Assembly (NCBI GenBank): GCA_964589635.1
Contig: CAZPRI010000004.1
Span: 1-33,016 of the forward strand
Direction of reading: 5' to 3'
DNA length: 33,016 bases
DNA from: CAZUCU01 sp964589635
GTDB taxonomy: Bacteria > Patescibacteriota > Minisyncoccia > Phycocordibacterales > JAACPR01
The position numbers were made by a program, and so were the translations under genes. The notes under the pieces are model-generated. The model did no database searches. It was given only the letters and a program-made list of their open reading frames with translations, and was not told the origin of the DNA. How positions within the stretch are numbered: position 1 is the stretch's first letter; every line of letters begins with the position of its first letter. Below are positions 21,707-29,858 of the stretch, piece by piece.

Positions 21707-22675
21707 TTAAAGTCCTACCTTCTTCCTCACCTCTTCCATCTTTGCTTCTGCGATTTTTTTCATTTTCTTTTCTCCCTTTTGAAAAATCTTTTCTACTTTC
21801 CTGAAATTGTTTTCGTAATATTGTTTCTTTTCTCGAAGAGGTGCAATGAATGCATCTAGATCTTCAAGTAGACTTAGTTTTGCGTCCTTATATCCTAGTC
21901 CTGGAGTTTCATATTTCTTCTTTAATGCAATCTTCCCTTCCTCATCTAATATAAGTTCATGTATTTTGAAGAGGATATTATTTTCTGTATCTTTAGGCTC
22001 ATCAATCCCTTTTGAATCTGTAGGAATTGTCATGACGATTTTCTCTAGCTCATCTCGCTCTGCAAAAAGTGGAATTACATTTCCATAACTTTTACTCATC
22101 TTCTGTCCGTCGGTACCTGGAACTATTTCAGTTTTTTCATCAATAAGTTCTTTAGGTTCTACAAAGGTATTCATCTCAAATTCTGTGTGAAATTTTCTTG
22201 CAATTTCTCTTGCAATTTCTACATGTTGCACATTGTCTTTTCCTACTGGCACAACCTCTGCTCCAGTAATCAAAATATCTGCGGCCATAAGTACTGGATA
22301 AGAAAAAGTTGCATTGTTCACTTCTTGTCCTTTTGCCTCAGCATCCTTATAAGCGTGCGCTCTCATCAGGTATGGAACTGTCACTAGTGATGAAAAAATG
22401 AAGGATAATTCAGCTACTTCGGGAATTCTAGATTGTCGATAAAGAAGAGTCTTCTTTGGATCAATTCCAATTGCAAGATACATTATCATTAGTTCCCTAG
22501 TTCTTTTTTCTAGTTCTTCTTTGTTGTGAACTGATGTCAAAGCATGATAGTCAGCAATAAAGACATAGGATTCAAATTCCTCTTGATAGTTTTTAAGATT
22601 TTTAAGAGCACCAAAATAGTTCCCTAGATGAACTTCTCCTGTTGGCTTAACTCCTGTTATTAGCTTTGTTTTCAT
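21707..22675 (-). CDS. trpS: Tryptophanyl-tRNA synthetase
   Basis: 322 residues, class Ic. The HIGH-type motif is HLGN in TGEVHLGNYFGAL near the N-terminus and KMSKS is exact (GQKMSKSYGNVIPL). The VPVGKDNVQHVEIAREIARKF block is the usual dimer-interface helix. It charges tRNA-Trp. It lies 18 nt after the histidine kinase gene and also has a promoter-like element in that gap. Confidence 0.96.
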   Translation of the reverse strand: MKTKLITGVKPTGEVHLGNYFGALKNLKNYQEEFESYVFIADYHALTSVHNKEELEKRTRELMIMYLAIGIDPKKTLLYRQSRIPEVAELSFIFSSLVTVPYLMRAHAYKDAEAKGQEVNNATFSYPVLMAADILITGAEVVPVGKDNVQHVEIAREIARKFHTEFEMNTFVEPKELIDEKTEIVPGTDGQKMSKSYGNVIPLFAERDELEKIVMTIPTDSKGIDEPKDTENNILFKIHELILDEEGKIALKKKYETPGLGYKDAKLSLLEDLDAFIAPLREKKQYYENNFRKVEKIFQKGEKKMKKIAEAKMEEVRKKVGL

Positions 22676-22682
22676 GTTCTCT

Positions 22683-22691
22683 ATAATAACA
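22683..22691 (-). promoter_or_regulatory. Extended -10 element before trpS, predicted leaderless
   Basis: Minus strand TGT then TATTAT, ending 7 nt before the trpS ATG, in the 18-nt gap after the kinase stop. Confidence 0.5.
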
Positions 22692-22693
22692 AA

Positions 22694-23731
22694 CTAATCA
22701 GATACTTTAAACTCTAAACAAAAAGTAGAACCTTTTCCTTGTCCTTCTGATTCAGCCCAAATTTTTCCATTATTGGAAGCTAATATTTCTCTAGCAATGA
22801 ACAATCCCAGTCCGCTTCCTGTGACAGAACTATTCTTTGCGTTACTAGCTCGTGTGAATTTATTGAAAATACCCTTTAGTTCATCCTGCCTTATTCCTAT
22901 TCCTGTATCCTTCACACAAATATTTACAACATCGATTTCTCTTTTAACAGTAATTTTTACCTCACCCTTTTCTGTGTACTTAATTGCGTTATCTAGAATA
23001 TTCATGATGACTTGTTTTATTTTCTCTTCATCACCTTTTACTCTTATTGAGTAGTTTAGATCAAAGTCTTCAATTATAGAAATATTTTTTTTACTTGCAA
23101 TATCTTTGTAGAAGTCAATAGAATTTTCTACAGTATCTACCATATCGAATTCAGAAACAGTATACTTTACTGTATTTTGTTCCAATCTGGTTGTATCTAG
23201 TAGCTCGTTTACTATGGTATTTAGATTTTTACTCGCATCAAAAATATTTTTGATTGCATGCTTTTGTTCCTTATTTAATTCTCCGTAATCATTATCTAGA
23301 AGCATTGATGAGTAACCAAGGATAACAGAGTTTGGGCTTCTTAGTTGGTGCGAAGCAGTAGAGACAAAATCTGTCTTCTGTTTATCTAGAGACCTAAGTC
23401 TTCTGTTATAGACAGAAAGACTTTGTATTAATTTTGAAGTTATTTCTGATGCCTTATTTTCTTTTACGACGCTTTGTATAACAAGTACTCCCATTACAAG
23501 TGAAAAAACAAACACAACAATATTTATAATACCTTCTTCAATTGTTTGCGCCCTTAGTGCTTTGGATAAGACGATAATCCAAGCTAGGAGAATTATTAAT
23601 TGAATTGAAATAACTCTAAAATCTAGCTTAGAAACAGCATGACTTGAATCTTTTACATTAGTAAGTATTACAAAAACACTTGATATTAATGAGACCAAAA
23701 GAACTGTTATGTAAATAAAAGAAAACTCCAT
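22694..23731 (-). CDS. Membrane sensor histidine kinase, orphan
   Basis: 345 residues. Three membrane helices (about 4-24, 40-57 and 68-88) with almost no extracellular loop suggest sensing within the membrane or of cell state. The HisKA H-box is STASHQLRSP with H128; the N-box is QVIMNILDNAIKYT, G1 is KDTGIGIRQDEL and G2 is GSGLGLFIA, so catalysis should be intact. No response regulator is in the window; the partner must be elsewhere. The neighbours are a membrane protein upstream and trpS downstream. Confidence 0.93.
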   Translation of the reverse strand: MEFSFIYITVLLVSLISSVFVILTNVKDSSHAVSKLDFRVISIQLIILLAWIIVLSKALRAQTIEEGIINIVVFVFSLVMGVLVIQSVVKENKASEITSKLIQSLSVYNRRLRSLDKQKTDFVSTASHQLRSPNSVILGYSSMLLDNDYGELNKEQKHAIKNIFDASKNLNTIVNELLDTTRLEQNTVKYTVSEFDMVDTVENSIDFYKDIASKKNISIIEDFDLNYSIRVKGDEEKIKQVIMNILDNAIKYTEKGEVKITVKREIDVVNICVKDTGIGIRQDELKGIFNKFTRASNAKNSSVTGSGLGLFIAREILASNNGKIWAESEGQGKGSTFCLEFKVSD

Positions 23732-23738
23732 TAGAAAT

Positions 23739-23747
23739 ATTTTATCA
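23739..23747 (-). promoter_or_regulatory. Extended -10 promoter of the histidine kinase gene, predicted leaderless
   Basis: Minus strand TGA then TAAAAT, ending 7 nt before the ATG. Confidence 0.6.
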
Positions 23748-23754
23748 TGAAAAA

Positions 23755-24216
23755 CTAATCATCTCTTCTGTTTGTTATAAAGATTATCAACATAGGAATT
23801 ATTAATGTCATATAAAGAGGAATCTTTTCAATTAAAAAGCCACTAAAAGGGAGAGATAGCGAGTACAAGGATTCTATTGGTAGGACTTTGTAGTAAATTG
23901 TTAATAAAACAAAAATAGATGCAATTGATATTAGTGTACTGTCCAAAAAATTTCGACCTCCTGAGTGATTATTTGGTGCAGTAAAATTTTTCTTTAATAC
24001 GAAGTAGACCACTGCATAAATACCAACAAATAATAATATTTTTGTTAAGGAGTCTGTGGGGTTAAAAGGAATATTTGAGAAAATTAAAATTGTTGGATAA
24101 ACAGAAAGTGTAAATTTAACAACATTCTTTTTTCCAGAATTAAAAGAAAAGATAAAAGTACCAATAAATAGAACAAGAATAATTATTATATCGAGAGTTA
24201 AAAATCCAAGTGACAT
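23755..24216 (-). CDS. Polytopic membrane protein, function unknown (CvpA-like layout)
   Basis: 153 residues with about four membrane helices (5-24, 32-48, 58-75 and 92-110) plus a hydrophobic C-terminal segment (about 125-147) and a charged end NRRDD. The helix spacing and the start LGFLTLDIIIILVLFIGTF recall CvpA/colicin V production proteins, but there is no decisive motif. It ends 23 nt before the histidine kinase ATG and may be co-expressed with it, which makes it a candidate input partner for the kinase. Confidence 0.7.
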   Translation of the reverse strand: MSLGFLTLDIIIILVLFIGTFIFSFNSGKKNVVKFTLSVYPTILIFSNIPFNPTDSLTKILLFVGIYAVVYFVLKKNFTAPNNHSGGRNFLDSTLISIASIFVLLTIYYKVLPIESLYSLSLPFSGFLIEKIPLYMTLIIPMLIIFITNRRDD

Positions 24217-24225
24217 ATCTTTATA

Positions 24226-24234
24226 ATTATATCA
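24226..24234 (-). promoter_or_regulatory. Extended -10 promoter of the membrane protein gene, predicted leaderless
   Basis: Minus strand TGA then TATAAT, ending 9 nt before ATG 24216. Confidence 0.65.
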
Positions 24235-24260
24235 ACTTTTTTGAAAAGACATAAGTTGAG

Positions 24261-24285
24261 AAGCGGCGACCTTCGGTCGCCGCTT
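24261..24285 (-). terminator. Hairpin terminator after dnaJ
   Basis: An 11-bp stem AAGCGGCGACC / GGTCGCCGCTT, 2 nt after the dnaJ stop. On the minus strand the loop is GAA and the hairpin equals the core of the rplI/rpmA terminator at 9095-9125. The T-run is poor (CTTCTC). Confidence 0.75.
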
Positions 24286-24287
24286 TT

Positions 24288-25127
24288 CTACAATCCTTCT
24301 TTACTTAAATCTTCAAGTAACTTCTTAGCCTTTCTCGATATCTTGGCAGGAATTTTTACCTTCAAAGCAATCAGCATGTCACCTCTTCTATTTTCAGAAA
24401 TTGTAACTCCCTCCCCTTTTACTCTTAGGATATCTCCAGTATTTGACCCTGTAGGAATTTTTACCTTTAGATCCTTGTCTATAGTAGATACAGATTTCTT
24501 TGTTCCAAGAATAGCTTCAGTAACTGATATCTCCAATTCCTGAACTAGATGGGCTCCATTTTTATGTAGCTTTTCGTGTGGTGTGACTTGAATATGAACA
24601 TAAAGATCTCCAGGTATCCCATCTTCCACTGGTTCTCCAGCCTCCCTAACTTTTAGCACTTCTCCATTATTAATTCCGGGTGGTATTTTGACACTTATTT
24701 CAGTTTTTTTATCGGATCTATTTTTGTAAAATGAAATCTTTTTTGTGGTACCTAGGACTGACTCCTTAAAATCAATACTTACATCAACCTGAATGTTTGC
24801 ACCTTTTCTAACTCTATTTCTGCCACCAAAAAACTGATTGAAGATATCTCCAAGATCAAAATCTGCGTTTCCTCCTTGAAAACCTGAAAAATCAAATCCA
24901 CCTGTGTTGAATCCGCCTTGGCTACCTGCACTACCAAACTGATCATATTGATTTTTCTTGTTGTCATCGGACAATACGGCATACGCCTCGTTTATTTCTT
25001 TAAACTTTTTCTCATCTCCACCTTTGTCTGGATGGTGCTGCATAGCAGCTTTTCTAAAAGCCTTTTTAATTTCTTCTTTACTTGCCCCTTTTTCAACTCC
25101 AAGAATTTTATAATAATCTTTTGACAT
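24288..25127 (-). CDS. dnaJ: DnaJ-type co-chaperone without zinc finger (class B)
   Basis: 279 residues. The J domain (about 3-65) has HPD at 32-34; a Gly/Phe-rich linker (about 66-105) follows, then two C-terminal substrate-binding domains (about 110-275). The four CxxCxGxG zinc repeats of canonical DnaJ are absent and the protein contains no cysteine. This makes it CbpA-like or class B although it sits in a grpE-dnaK-dnaJ operon. It delivers clients to DnaK and stimulates its ATPase. The ATG is 2 nt after the dnaK stop. Confidence 0.92.
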   Translation of the reverse strand: MSKDYYKILGVEKGASKEEIKKAFRKAAMQHHPDKGGDEKKFKEINEAYAVLSDDNKKNQYDQFGSAGSQGGFNTGGFDFSGFQGGNADFDLGDIFNQFFGGRNRVRKGANIQVDVSIDFKESVLGTTKKISFYKNRSDKKTEISVKIPPGINNGEVLKVREAGEPVEDGIPGDLYVHIQVTPHEKLHKNGAHLVQELEISVTEAILGTKKSVSTIDKDLKVKIPTGSNTGDILRVKGEGVTISENRRGDMLIALKVKIPAKISRKAKKLLEDLSKEGL

Positions 25128-25129
25128 TA

Positions 25130-27037
25130 TTATTTATTATCTTCATTTTCATCCTTTTTGTCATCTTCTTCTACTTCAGCATCCTTAACATTTTCTTCAG
25201 ACTTTTTATTTCCTTCGCCTTTTGCTGTTTCTGTTGATTGTTGAGTCATCTCTCCTCCTGCTTTTTGTAGTGATGCAGAAAGCTCTTCTGTAAGTTTTGA
25301 TATCTCGTCTGGATTTCCAGAATCAAGTTTTTCTCTTAGGTTCTTTATTTTCTCTTCAACCTCAGATTTTGTGTCATCCTTGATTTTACCCTCTCCGTCT
25401 TTAAGAGTTTTTTCAGCTGTGTATATCAATTGTTCAGCAATGTTTTTCTTCTCAATAGATTCTTTTTTCTTTTTATCTTCATCGGCGTGAGTTTCGGCAT
25501 CTTTTTTCATCTTTTCAATGTCTGCTTCACTTAATCCTGAACTCGCTTCAATTTTAATTGACTGTTCTTTTCCGCTTGCTTTATCCTTTGCAGACACACT
25601 CAAAATTCCGTTTGCGTCGATATCAAAAGAAACCTCCACCTGGGGCATGCCTCTTGGTGCTGGCGGTATTCCATCGAGAATAAATTTACCGAGTGATTTG
25701 TTGTCAGCTGCCATGGCTCTTTCACCTTGAACAATGTGAATTTCAACCTGAGTTTGATTATCTGCAGCCGTAGAAAAGGTCTGTGATTTTGATGCTGGAA
25801 TAGTTGTATTCTTTTCAATAAGTTTTGTTCCGACTCCTCCCATCGTTTCGATACCAAGTGAAAGTGGAATTACATCTAGAAGAAGAATATCCTTTACGTC
25901 TCCTTGGATGATTCCCCCTTGTAAAGCTGCTCCAAGCGCAACGACCTCGTCTGGATTAATTGATTTGTTCGGTTCTTTTCCAAAAAGCTTTTTTACTTCC
26001 TCTTGAATCTTTGGCATTCTTGTTTGTCCTCCAACTAAAATAACTTCATCAATATCTTCAACCTTAAATGGTGATGATTCTATAGCTCTTTTTGTAATCT
26101 CAATAGATCTTTCAATAAACTCACTTGCAAGTTCTTCTAGTTTTGTTCGATTAATTCTTTGAACAAGGTGTTCCGGTCCATTCTCTCCAGAAGCAATGAA
26201 GGGAATATTTATTTCGGTCTCTTGTGCTGTAGAAAGTTCAATCTTTGCTTTCTCTGCTTCTTCATAAAGTCTTTGCATAGCAAGAGCATCTTTTGACAGG
26301 TCAATAGTAGTTTGTTTTTTAAATTCGGAAATTATCCATTTTATGATTGCTTGATCAACGTCCTTTCCTCCCATATGAGAGTCTCCATCTGTTGATTTAA
26401 CCTCAACAACATCATCTCCAACTTCAAGAACAGAAACATCGAATGTCCCTCCTCCAAAGTCAAAAACGACAATTTGTTCATCTTTCTTTTTATTAAAACC
26501 ATATGCAAGTGCAGCAGCTGTTGGTTCATTAATAATTCTTTTCACATCAAGACCTGCAATTTTACCGGCATCTTTTGTTGCTTGTCTTTGTGAATCATTA
26601 AAATAAGCAGGAACTGTAATAATAGCTTCTGTTATTTTTTCTCCTGTTTTTGCTTCCGCATCCTGTTTCATTTTTTGCAGAATCATTGCAGATATTTCTT
26701 CTGGTCTATGATTATTTTCCTGAAGCTTAATATTTACACCTCCGTTGTCTGATTTAGATATTTCATATGGGGCTGTCTCCATATCCTTTTGCACAGTTGC
26801 ATCATCGAATGAATGACCAATAAATCTTTTGATTCCAAAAATAGTATTTTTTGGATTTGTAACAGATTGTCTTTTTGCTGTCTGACCAACTAATCTTTCA
26901 TTGTTTTTTGATATTGCAACAATAGAAGGAGTTGTTCTGTTACCTTCTGCGTTTTCAATAATTGATGGTTCTCCTCCCTCCATGATAGCCATTGCTGAGT
27001 TTGTTGTTCCTAAGTCTATTCCTAAAATTTTTGACAT
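25130..27037 (-). CDS. dnaK: Chaperone DnaK (Hsp70)
   Basis: 635 residues, full length. The phosphate loop GIDLGTTNSAMAI is at 5-17, with AEAKTGEKITEAIITVPAYFND, IINEPTAAALAYGF and VFDFGGGTFDVSVLEV in the ATPase domain. The substrate domain starts near LLLDVIPLSLGIET, and there is a helical lid and an acidic Lys/Glu/Asp tail. The usual EEVD-like end is replaced by DEDNK-type residues, common in bacteria. It has its own promoter between grpE and dnaK, so it can be expressed above the ribosomal operon. Confidence 0.97.
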   Translation of the reverse strand: MSKILGIDLGTTNSAMAIMEGGEPSIIENAEGNRTTPSIVAISKNNERLVGQTAKRQSVTNPKNTIFGIKRFIGHSFDDATVQKDMETAPYEISKSDNGGVNIKLQENNHRPEEISAMILQKMKQDAEAKTGEKITEAIITVPAYFNDSQRQATKDAGKIAGLDVKRIINEPTAAALAYGFNKKKDEQIVVFDFGGGTFDVSVLEVGDDVVEVKSTDGDSHMGGKDVDQAIIKWIISEFKKQTTIDLSKDALAMQRLYEEAEKAKIELSTAQETEINIPFIASGENGPEHLVQRINRTKLEELASEFIERSIEITKRAIESSPFKVEDIDEVILVGGQTRMPKIQEEVKKLFGKEPNKSINPDEVVALGAALQGGIIQGDVKDILLLDVIPLSLGIETMGGVGTKLIEKNTTIPASKSQTFSTAADNQTQVEIHIVQGERAMAADNKSLGKFILDGIPPAPRGMPQVEVSFDIDANGILSVSAKDKASGKEQSIKIEASSGLSEADIEKMKKDAETHADEDKKKKESIEKKNIAEQLIYTAEKTLKDGEGKIKDDTKSEVEEKIKNLREKLDSGNPDEISKLTEELSASLQKAGGEMTQQSTETAKGEGNKKSEENVKDAEVEEDDKKDENEDNK

Positions 27038-27069
27038 ACATTTTCCGGTTAGCTTTTAATTGTTCGCGT

Positions 27070-27098
27070 ATTATATTTAAAAAAATGAGCAGTGTAAA
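27070..27098 (-). promoter_or_regulatory. Promoter of dnaK-dnaJ
   Basis: Minus strand TTTACA (27093-27098), 17-nt spacer, TATAAT (27070-27075), about 32 nt before the dnaK ATG and starting at the grpE stop. This is a housekeeping-type promoter. I see no CIRCE-like inverted repeat (TTAGCACTC type) around it. Confidence 0.65.
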
Positions 27099-27099
27099 G

Positions 27100-27654
27100 T
27101 TATTCTTTTAATGCCCAAACCTTTACTTGTGGAGCTCTTAATATTTTTTCTCCCATCTTGTATCCTGTCATCACTACCTCTGATATTTTTTGATCTAGGT
27201 CTTCATTATTTGTCTCTATGGTCTCCACAGATTCATGCACACTAGGGTCAAAAGTGGAGTTTAAGGGTTTAATTTGCTCTACACCAGCACTAACTAGTGT
27301 TCGTAATAATTGAGAGTATATATGCTCAAAGCCTGTCTTCCATTTCTTTATTTCTTCTCCTTCACCATGATCTTTAAGTGCTGCCTCAAAATTATCTAAG
27401 GTCGGTATTATATCTAATAGCAGTGATTCATTGGCATATTTTCTGAAAGATTTCAGGTCCTCTTCGTTTCTTTTTTTGAAATTAACAAAGTCTGCTTTTG
27501 TTCTTTGCCAACCGTCCAAGTACTCTTCCTTATCCTTCTTACAGGCAATTAATTCTTGCTTTACTTTTTTTATTTTCTTTTCAAAATCACCACCAGAATT
27601 TTCTAGGTCTGATTCAAAAACAATATCATCTTGTGATTCGTTCTTCTTTTTCAT
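27100..27654 (-). CDS. grpE: Nucleotide exchange factor GrpE
   Basis: 184 residues. An acidic N-terminus precedes a long coiled coil (about 25-90, including DGWQRTKADFVNFKKRNEED) and the C-terminal beta domain with SAGVEQIKPLNSTFDPSVHE and VVMTGYKMGEKILRAPQVKV, the family signature. It releases ADP from DnaK. It follows rpsI after 25 nt, so it is probably the end of the ribosomal operon read-through and the start of the chaperone group. hrcA is not present. Confidence 0.95.
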   Translation of the reverse strand: MKKKNESQDDIVFESDLENSGGDFEKKIKKVKQELIACKKDKEEYLDGWQRTKADFVNFKKRNEEDLKSFRKYANESLLLDIIPTLDNFEAALKDHGEGEEIKKWKTGFEHIYSQLLRTLVSAGVEQIKPLNSTFDPSVHESVETIETNNEDLDQKISEVVMTGYKMGEKILRAPQVKVWALKE

Positions 27655-27679
27655 AATTATTTAAAGTAAACAGTAAATA

Positions 27680-28087
27680 CTATCTCTTTGACCACTGGGC
27701 TGATTTTCTCGCTTTCTTTAGTCCAAACTTTCTTCTTTCTTTCACTCTAGGATCTCTCTTTAGGAATGATTTCTTTTTCAGTGCCTTTCTTAAATCTTCA
27801 TTGAATTTTATAAGGGCTCGTGCTGTTCCGAGTCGTACAGATTCTGCCTGAGATGCTGAACCTCCTCCATTAACTTTGGCAGTTAGTTTAAATTTAGTTT
27901 CAAGCTCTGAACCTAAAAGAGCTTCAGTAGCAGTTCTTCTTTGAATATCTGTTTTGAAGAAATCCTCAACAGATTTGTCGTTTATTAAAAATGAGTTTTC
28001 TTTAGCCTCTGTAATTCTAACTCTAGCAACAGATTCTTTTCTTCTGCCGATTCCCTCAATATATTTTTCTGTTTTTTTGTCTGCCAT
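27680..28087 (-). CDS. rpsI: 30S ribosomal protein S9 (uS9)
   Basis: 135 residues from ATG 28087, 7 nt after the rplM stop. A GTG at 28102 in the same frame would add 5 residues and overlap rplM, and is less likely. It begins with YIEGIGRRKESVARVRI and ends KFGLKKARKSAQWSKR, the basic tail that touches P-site tRNA. GGGSASQAESVRLGTARALI is the conserved core. It partners rplM as in most bacteria, here fused to the alpha operon. Confidence 0.95.
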   Translation of the reverse strand: MADKKTEKYIEGIGRRKESVARVRITEAKENSFLINDKSVEDFFKTDIQRRTATEALLGSELETKFKLTAKVNGGGSASQAESVRLGTARALIKFNEDLRKALKKKSFLKRDPRVKERRKFGLKKARKSAQWSKR

Positions 28088-28094
28088 AATTTTA

Positions 28095-28436
28095 TTATTC
28101 ACTAATCTGTAACTTCTTCATTCTAAGTGCTCGTAACTTGTTATTTGGAAGCATTCCAAAAATAGCTTTTTCAAAAACGTCCTTCATACCTTTTTTCGCA
28201 ATAAGTTCTGAAAGTGTTCTTTCTTTTAAACCACCTGGATAACCAGTATACCATCTGTATTTCTTCTGGTCCTTTTTCTTTTCATCAATATCAAGTTTTG
28301 AAGCATTAATAATGTGAACACCATCAGTGTTTACCTTGTTTGGTTCATAGTCAGGCTTGTCTTTACCCATTAAAGCCATTGCAGCTTCCTGAGCAATTCT
28401 ACCTAATTTTTTGTTTTGTGCATCAATTTCTTTCAT
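28095..28436 (-). CDS. rplM: 50S ribosomal protein L13 (uL13), short form
   Basis: 113 residues against about 142 in E. coli; the N-terminal strand region is shortened. Family motifs are KKLGRIAQEAAMALMGKDKP, DGVHIINASKL, YRWYTGYPGGLKERT and VFEKAIFGMLPNNKL. L13 is an early 23S rRNA binder. It starts 5 nt after the rplQ stop. Such truncation fits a reduced Patescibacteria ribosome. Confidence 0.94.
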   Translation of the reverse strand: MKEIDAQNKKLGRIAQEAAMALMGKDKPDYEPNKVNTDGVHIINASKLDIDEKKKDQKKYRWYTGYPGGLKERTLSELIAKKGMKDVFEKAIFGMLPNNKLRALRMKKLQISE

Positions 28437-28441
28437 AATAT

Positions 28442-28792
28442 TTATTTTACAAATTCTATATAGGCCATTTTGGCAGCATCACCTTTTCGTGGTTCAAGCT
28501 TAGTAATTCTTGTGTATCCTCCCTCTCTCTCTTTCATTTCTGTTGCGATTTTTGAAAGGTCCTTTGAAGATTCCATACTTCCAATTCTTGATCCTACGAT
28601 TCTAAGTGAGTTTAATGTATCCTTTTTTAAAAGTGTAATTTGCTTTTCAATAAAGGGTCTTAGTTCCTTAGCTTTCGCTTCTGTAGTTGTAATACCTTGA
28701 TATTTAATTAGAGACACAGATAAACCCTTTATCAGCGCTTTATACTGACTCCTTTTTCTTCCTAATGTTCTTTTCTTCTTTCCGTGTTGCAT
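28442..28792 (-). CDS. rplQ: 50S ribosomal protein L17 (bL17)
   Basis: 116 residues. The N-terminus MQHGKKKRTLGRKRSQYKAL matches the L17 start; ITTTEAKAKELRPFIEKQITL is the central block, and GGYTRITKLEPRKGDAAKMA is the conserved C-terminal motif. It follows rpoA after 38 nt, the normal alpha-operon position. Confidence 0.95.
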   Translation of the reverse strand: MQHGKKKRTLGRKRSQYKALIKGLSVSLIKYQGITTTEAKAKELRPFIEKQITLLKKDTLNSLRIVGSRIGSMESSKDLSKIATEMKEREGGYTRITKLEPRKGDAAKMAYIEFVK

Positions 28793-28830
28793 GGGTAATC
28801 AGATTAATATAAAACCTCTAAAAAGTAAAG

Positions 28831-29775
28831 CTATTCCTTCAAAGAAATATCTTTTTCTTCTAACATTTCCTTTATTTCAGTAAGACCCTTGTTTCCAAGT
28901 CCCTCAATCTCAAGGATATCTGACTCTTTTTTTCGAGCAAGACCTCCTACTGTTCTAATGTTGGCGTTAGAAAGAGCATTTGCTGTTCTTTGTGAAAGAT
29001 CAAGATCCTCAATTCTTGTTTTAAGAAAATCTTCTATATCTTCACTAGGTTCCTCCTCAACAACCTCTACTTGTTCAATAACTTCTTCCTTGAAGCCAAT
29101 AACAGCCTTCAATTGTGTAATCATTATTTCGATTGATTTTTCAAGAGCTTCTTTTGCAAGAATCGTTCCATCAGTTTCAATTGTAATTCTAAGTCTATTA
29201 TAGTCAGTTCTGTCTCCTACTCTCATGTTCTCACCTTCGTAATGAACTCTTCGGATTGGTGTGAAGATAGCGTCAAAAGCTATTGTTCCTACTTCAACCT
29301 TATCCTTATGTAGGGATTCTTTTGCTATGAAACCAATCCCATTTTCAACTCTGAATTCTACGTCAACTTCTTTTTTGTCAGCGATTTCAAAAAGTTCTTG
29401 ATCTTTGTTCATTATTTCGATTTGTGATGGGCATTCAATGTCCTTGGCAGTAACCTTTTTTGGTCCTTTTACTTTAAGTGTCATTGTTTGACATTCTTCT
29501 GAAGAGTTCTTAAGTCTGATTTTTTTGATATTTAAGATAATTGAAATAACGTCTTCCTTTACACCATCTAATGTAGAGAATTCATGATCAACACCTTTGA
29601 TTTTAATTTCAGTAACAGCTGAACCTTTTAGAGAAGAAAGAATAATTCTTCTTAGTGAGTTCCCAAGTGTATGGCCGTACCCTGGGTATAGACCATCAAT
29701 TTCGAATACTCCTCTTGTTCCAGTATCCTCTACTATTCTTGGTTTTGATGGAATTGCGATGTTTTGATCTGACAT
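28831..29775 (-). CDS. rpoA: RNA polymerase alpha subunit
   Basis: 314 residues. The N-terminal dimerisation domain carries LYPGYGHTLGNSLRRIILSSL and the usual GSAVTEIKIKGVDHEFSTLDGVKED segment. After an acidic linker (about 230-245) comes an intact alpha-CTD with LDLSQRTANALSNANIRTVG and IEGLGNKGLTEIKEML, so contacts to UP elements or activators remain possible. The gap to rpsD is 83 nt and AT-rich, with no clear promoter of the leaderless type. Confidence 0.97.
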   Translation of the reverse strand: MSDQNIAIPSKPRIVEDTGTRGVFEIDGLYPGYGHTLGNSLRRIILSSLKGSAVTEIKIKGVDHEFSTLDGVKEDVISIILNIKKIRLKNSSEECQTMTLKVKGPKKVTAKDIECPSQIEIMNKDQELFEIADKKEVDVEFRVENGIGFIAKESLHKDKVEVGTIAFDAIFTPIRRVHYEGENMRVGDRTDYNRLRITIETDGTILAKEALEKSIEIMITQLKAVIGFKEEVIEQVEVVEEEPSEDIEDFLKTRIEDLDLSQRTANALSNANIRTVGGLARKKESDILEIEGLGNKGLTEIKEMLEEKDISLKE

Positions 29776-29858
29776 AAATTTGACTTTAATTAATTTTTAA
29801 TTCGTAACACTTTTTTTGGTTTCAATACTATACCTCAAAAATAAACTTATTTCAAGCT

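Noticed and set aside
27038..27099. CIRCE operator for HrcA at dnaK
   Set aside because: No TTAGCACTC-N9-GAGTGCTAA-type inverted repeat is present around the dnaK promoter, and hrcA is not in the operon.
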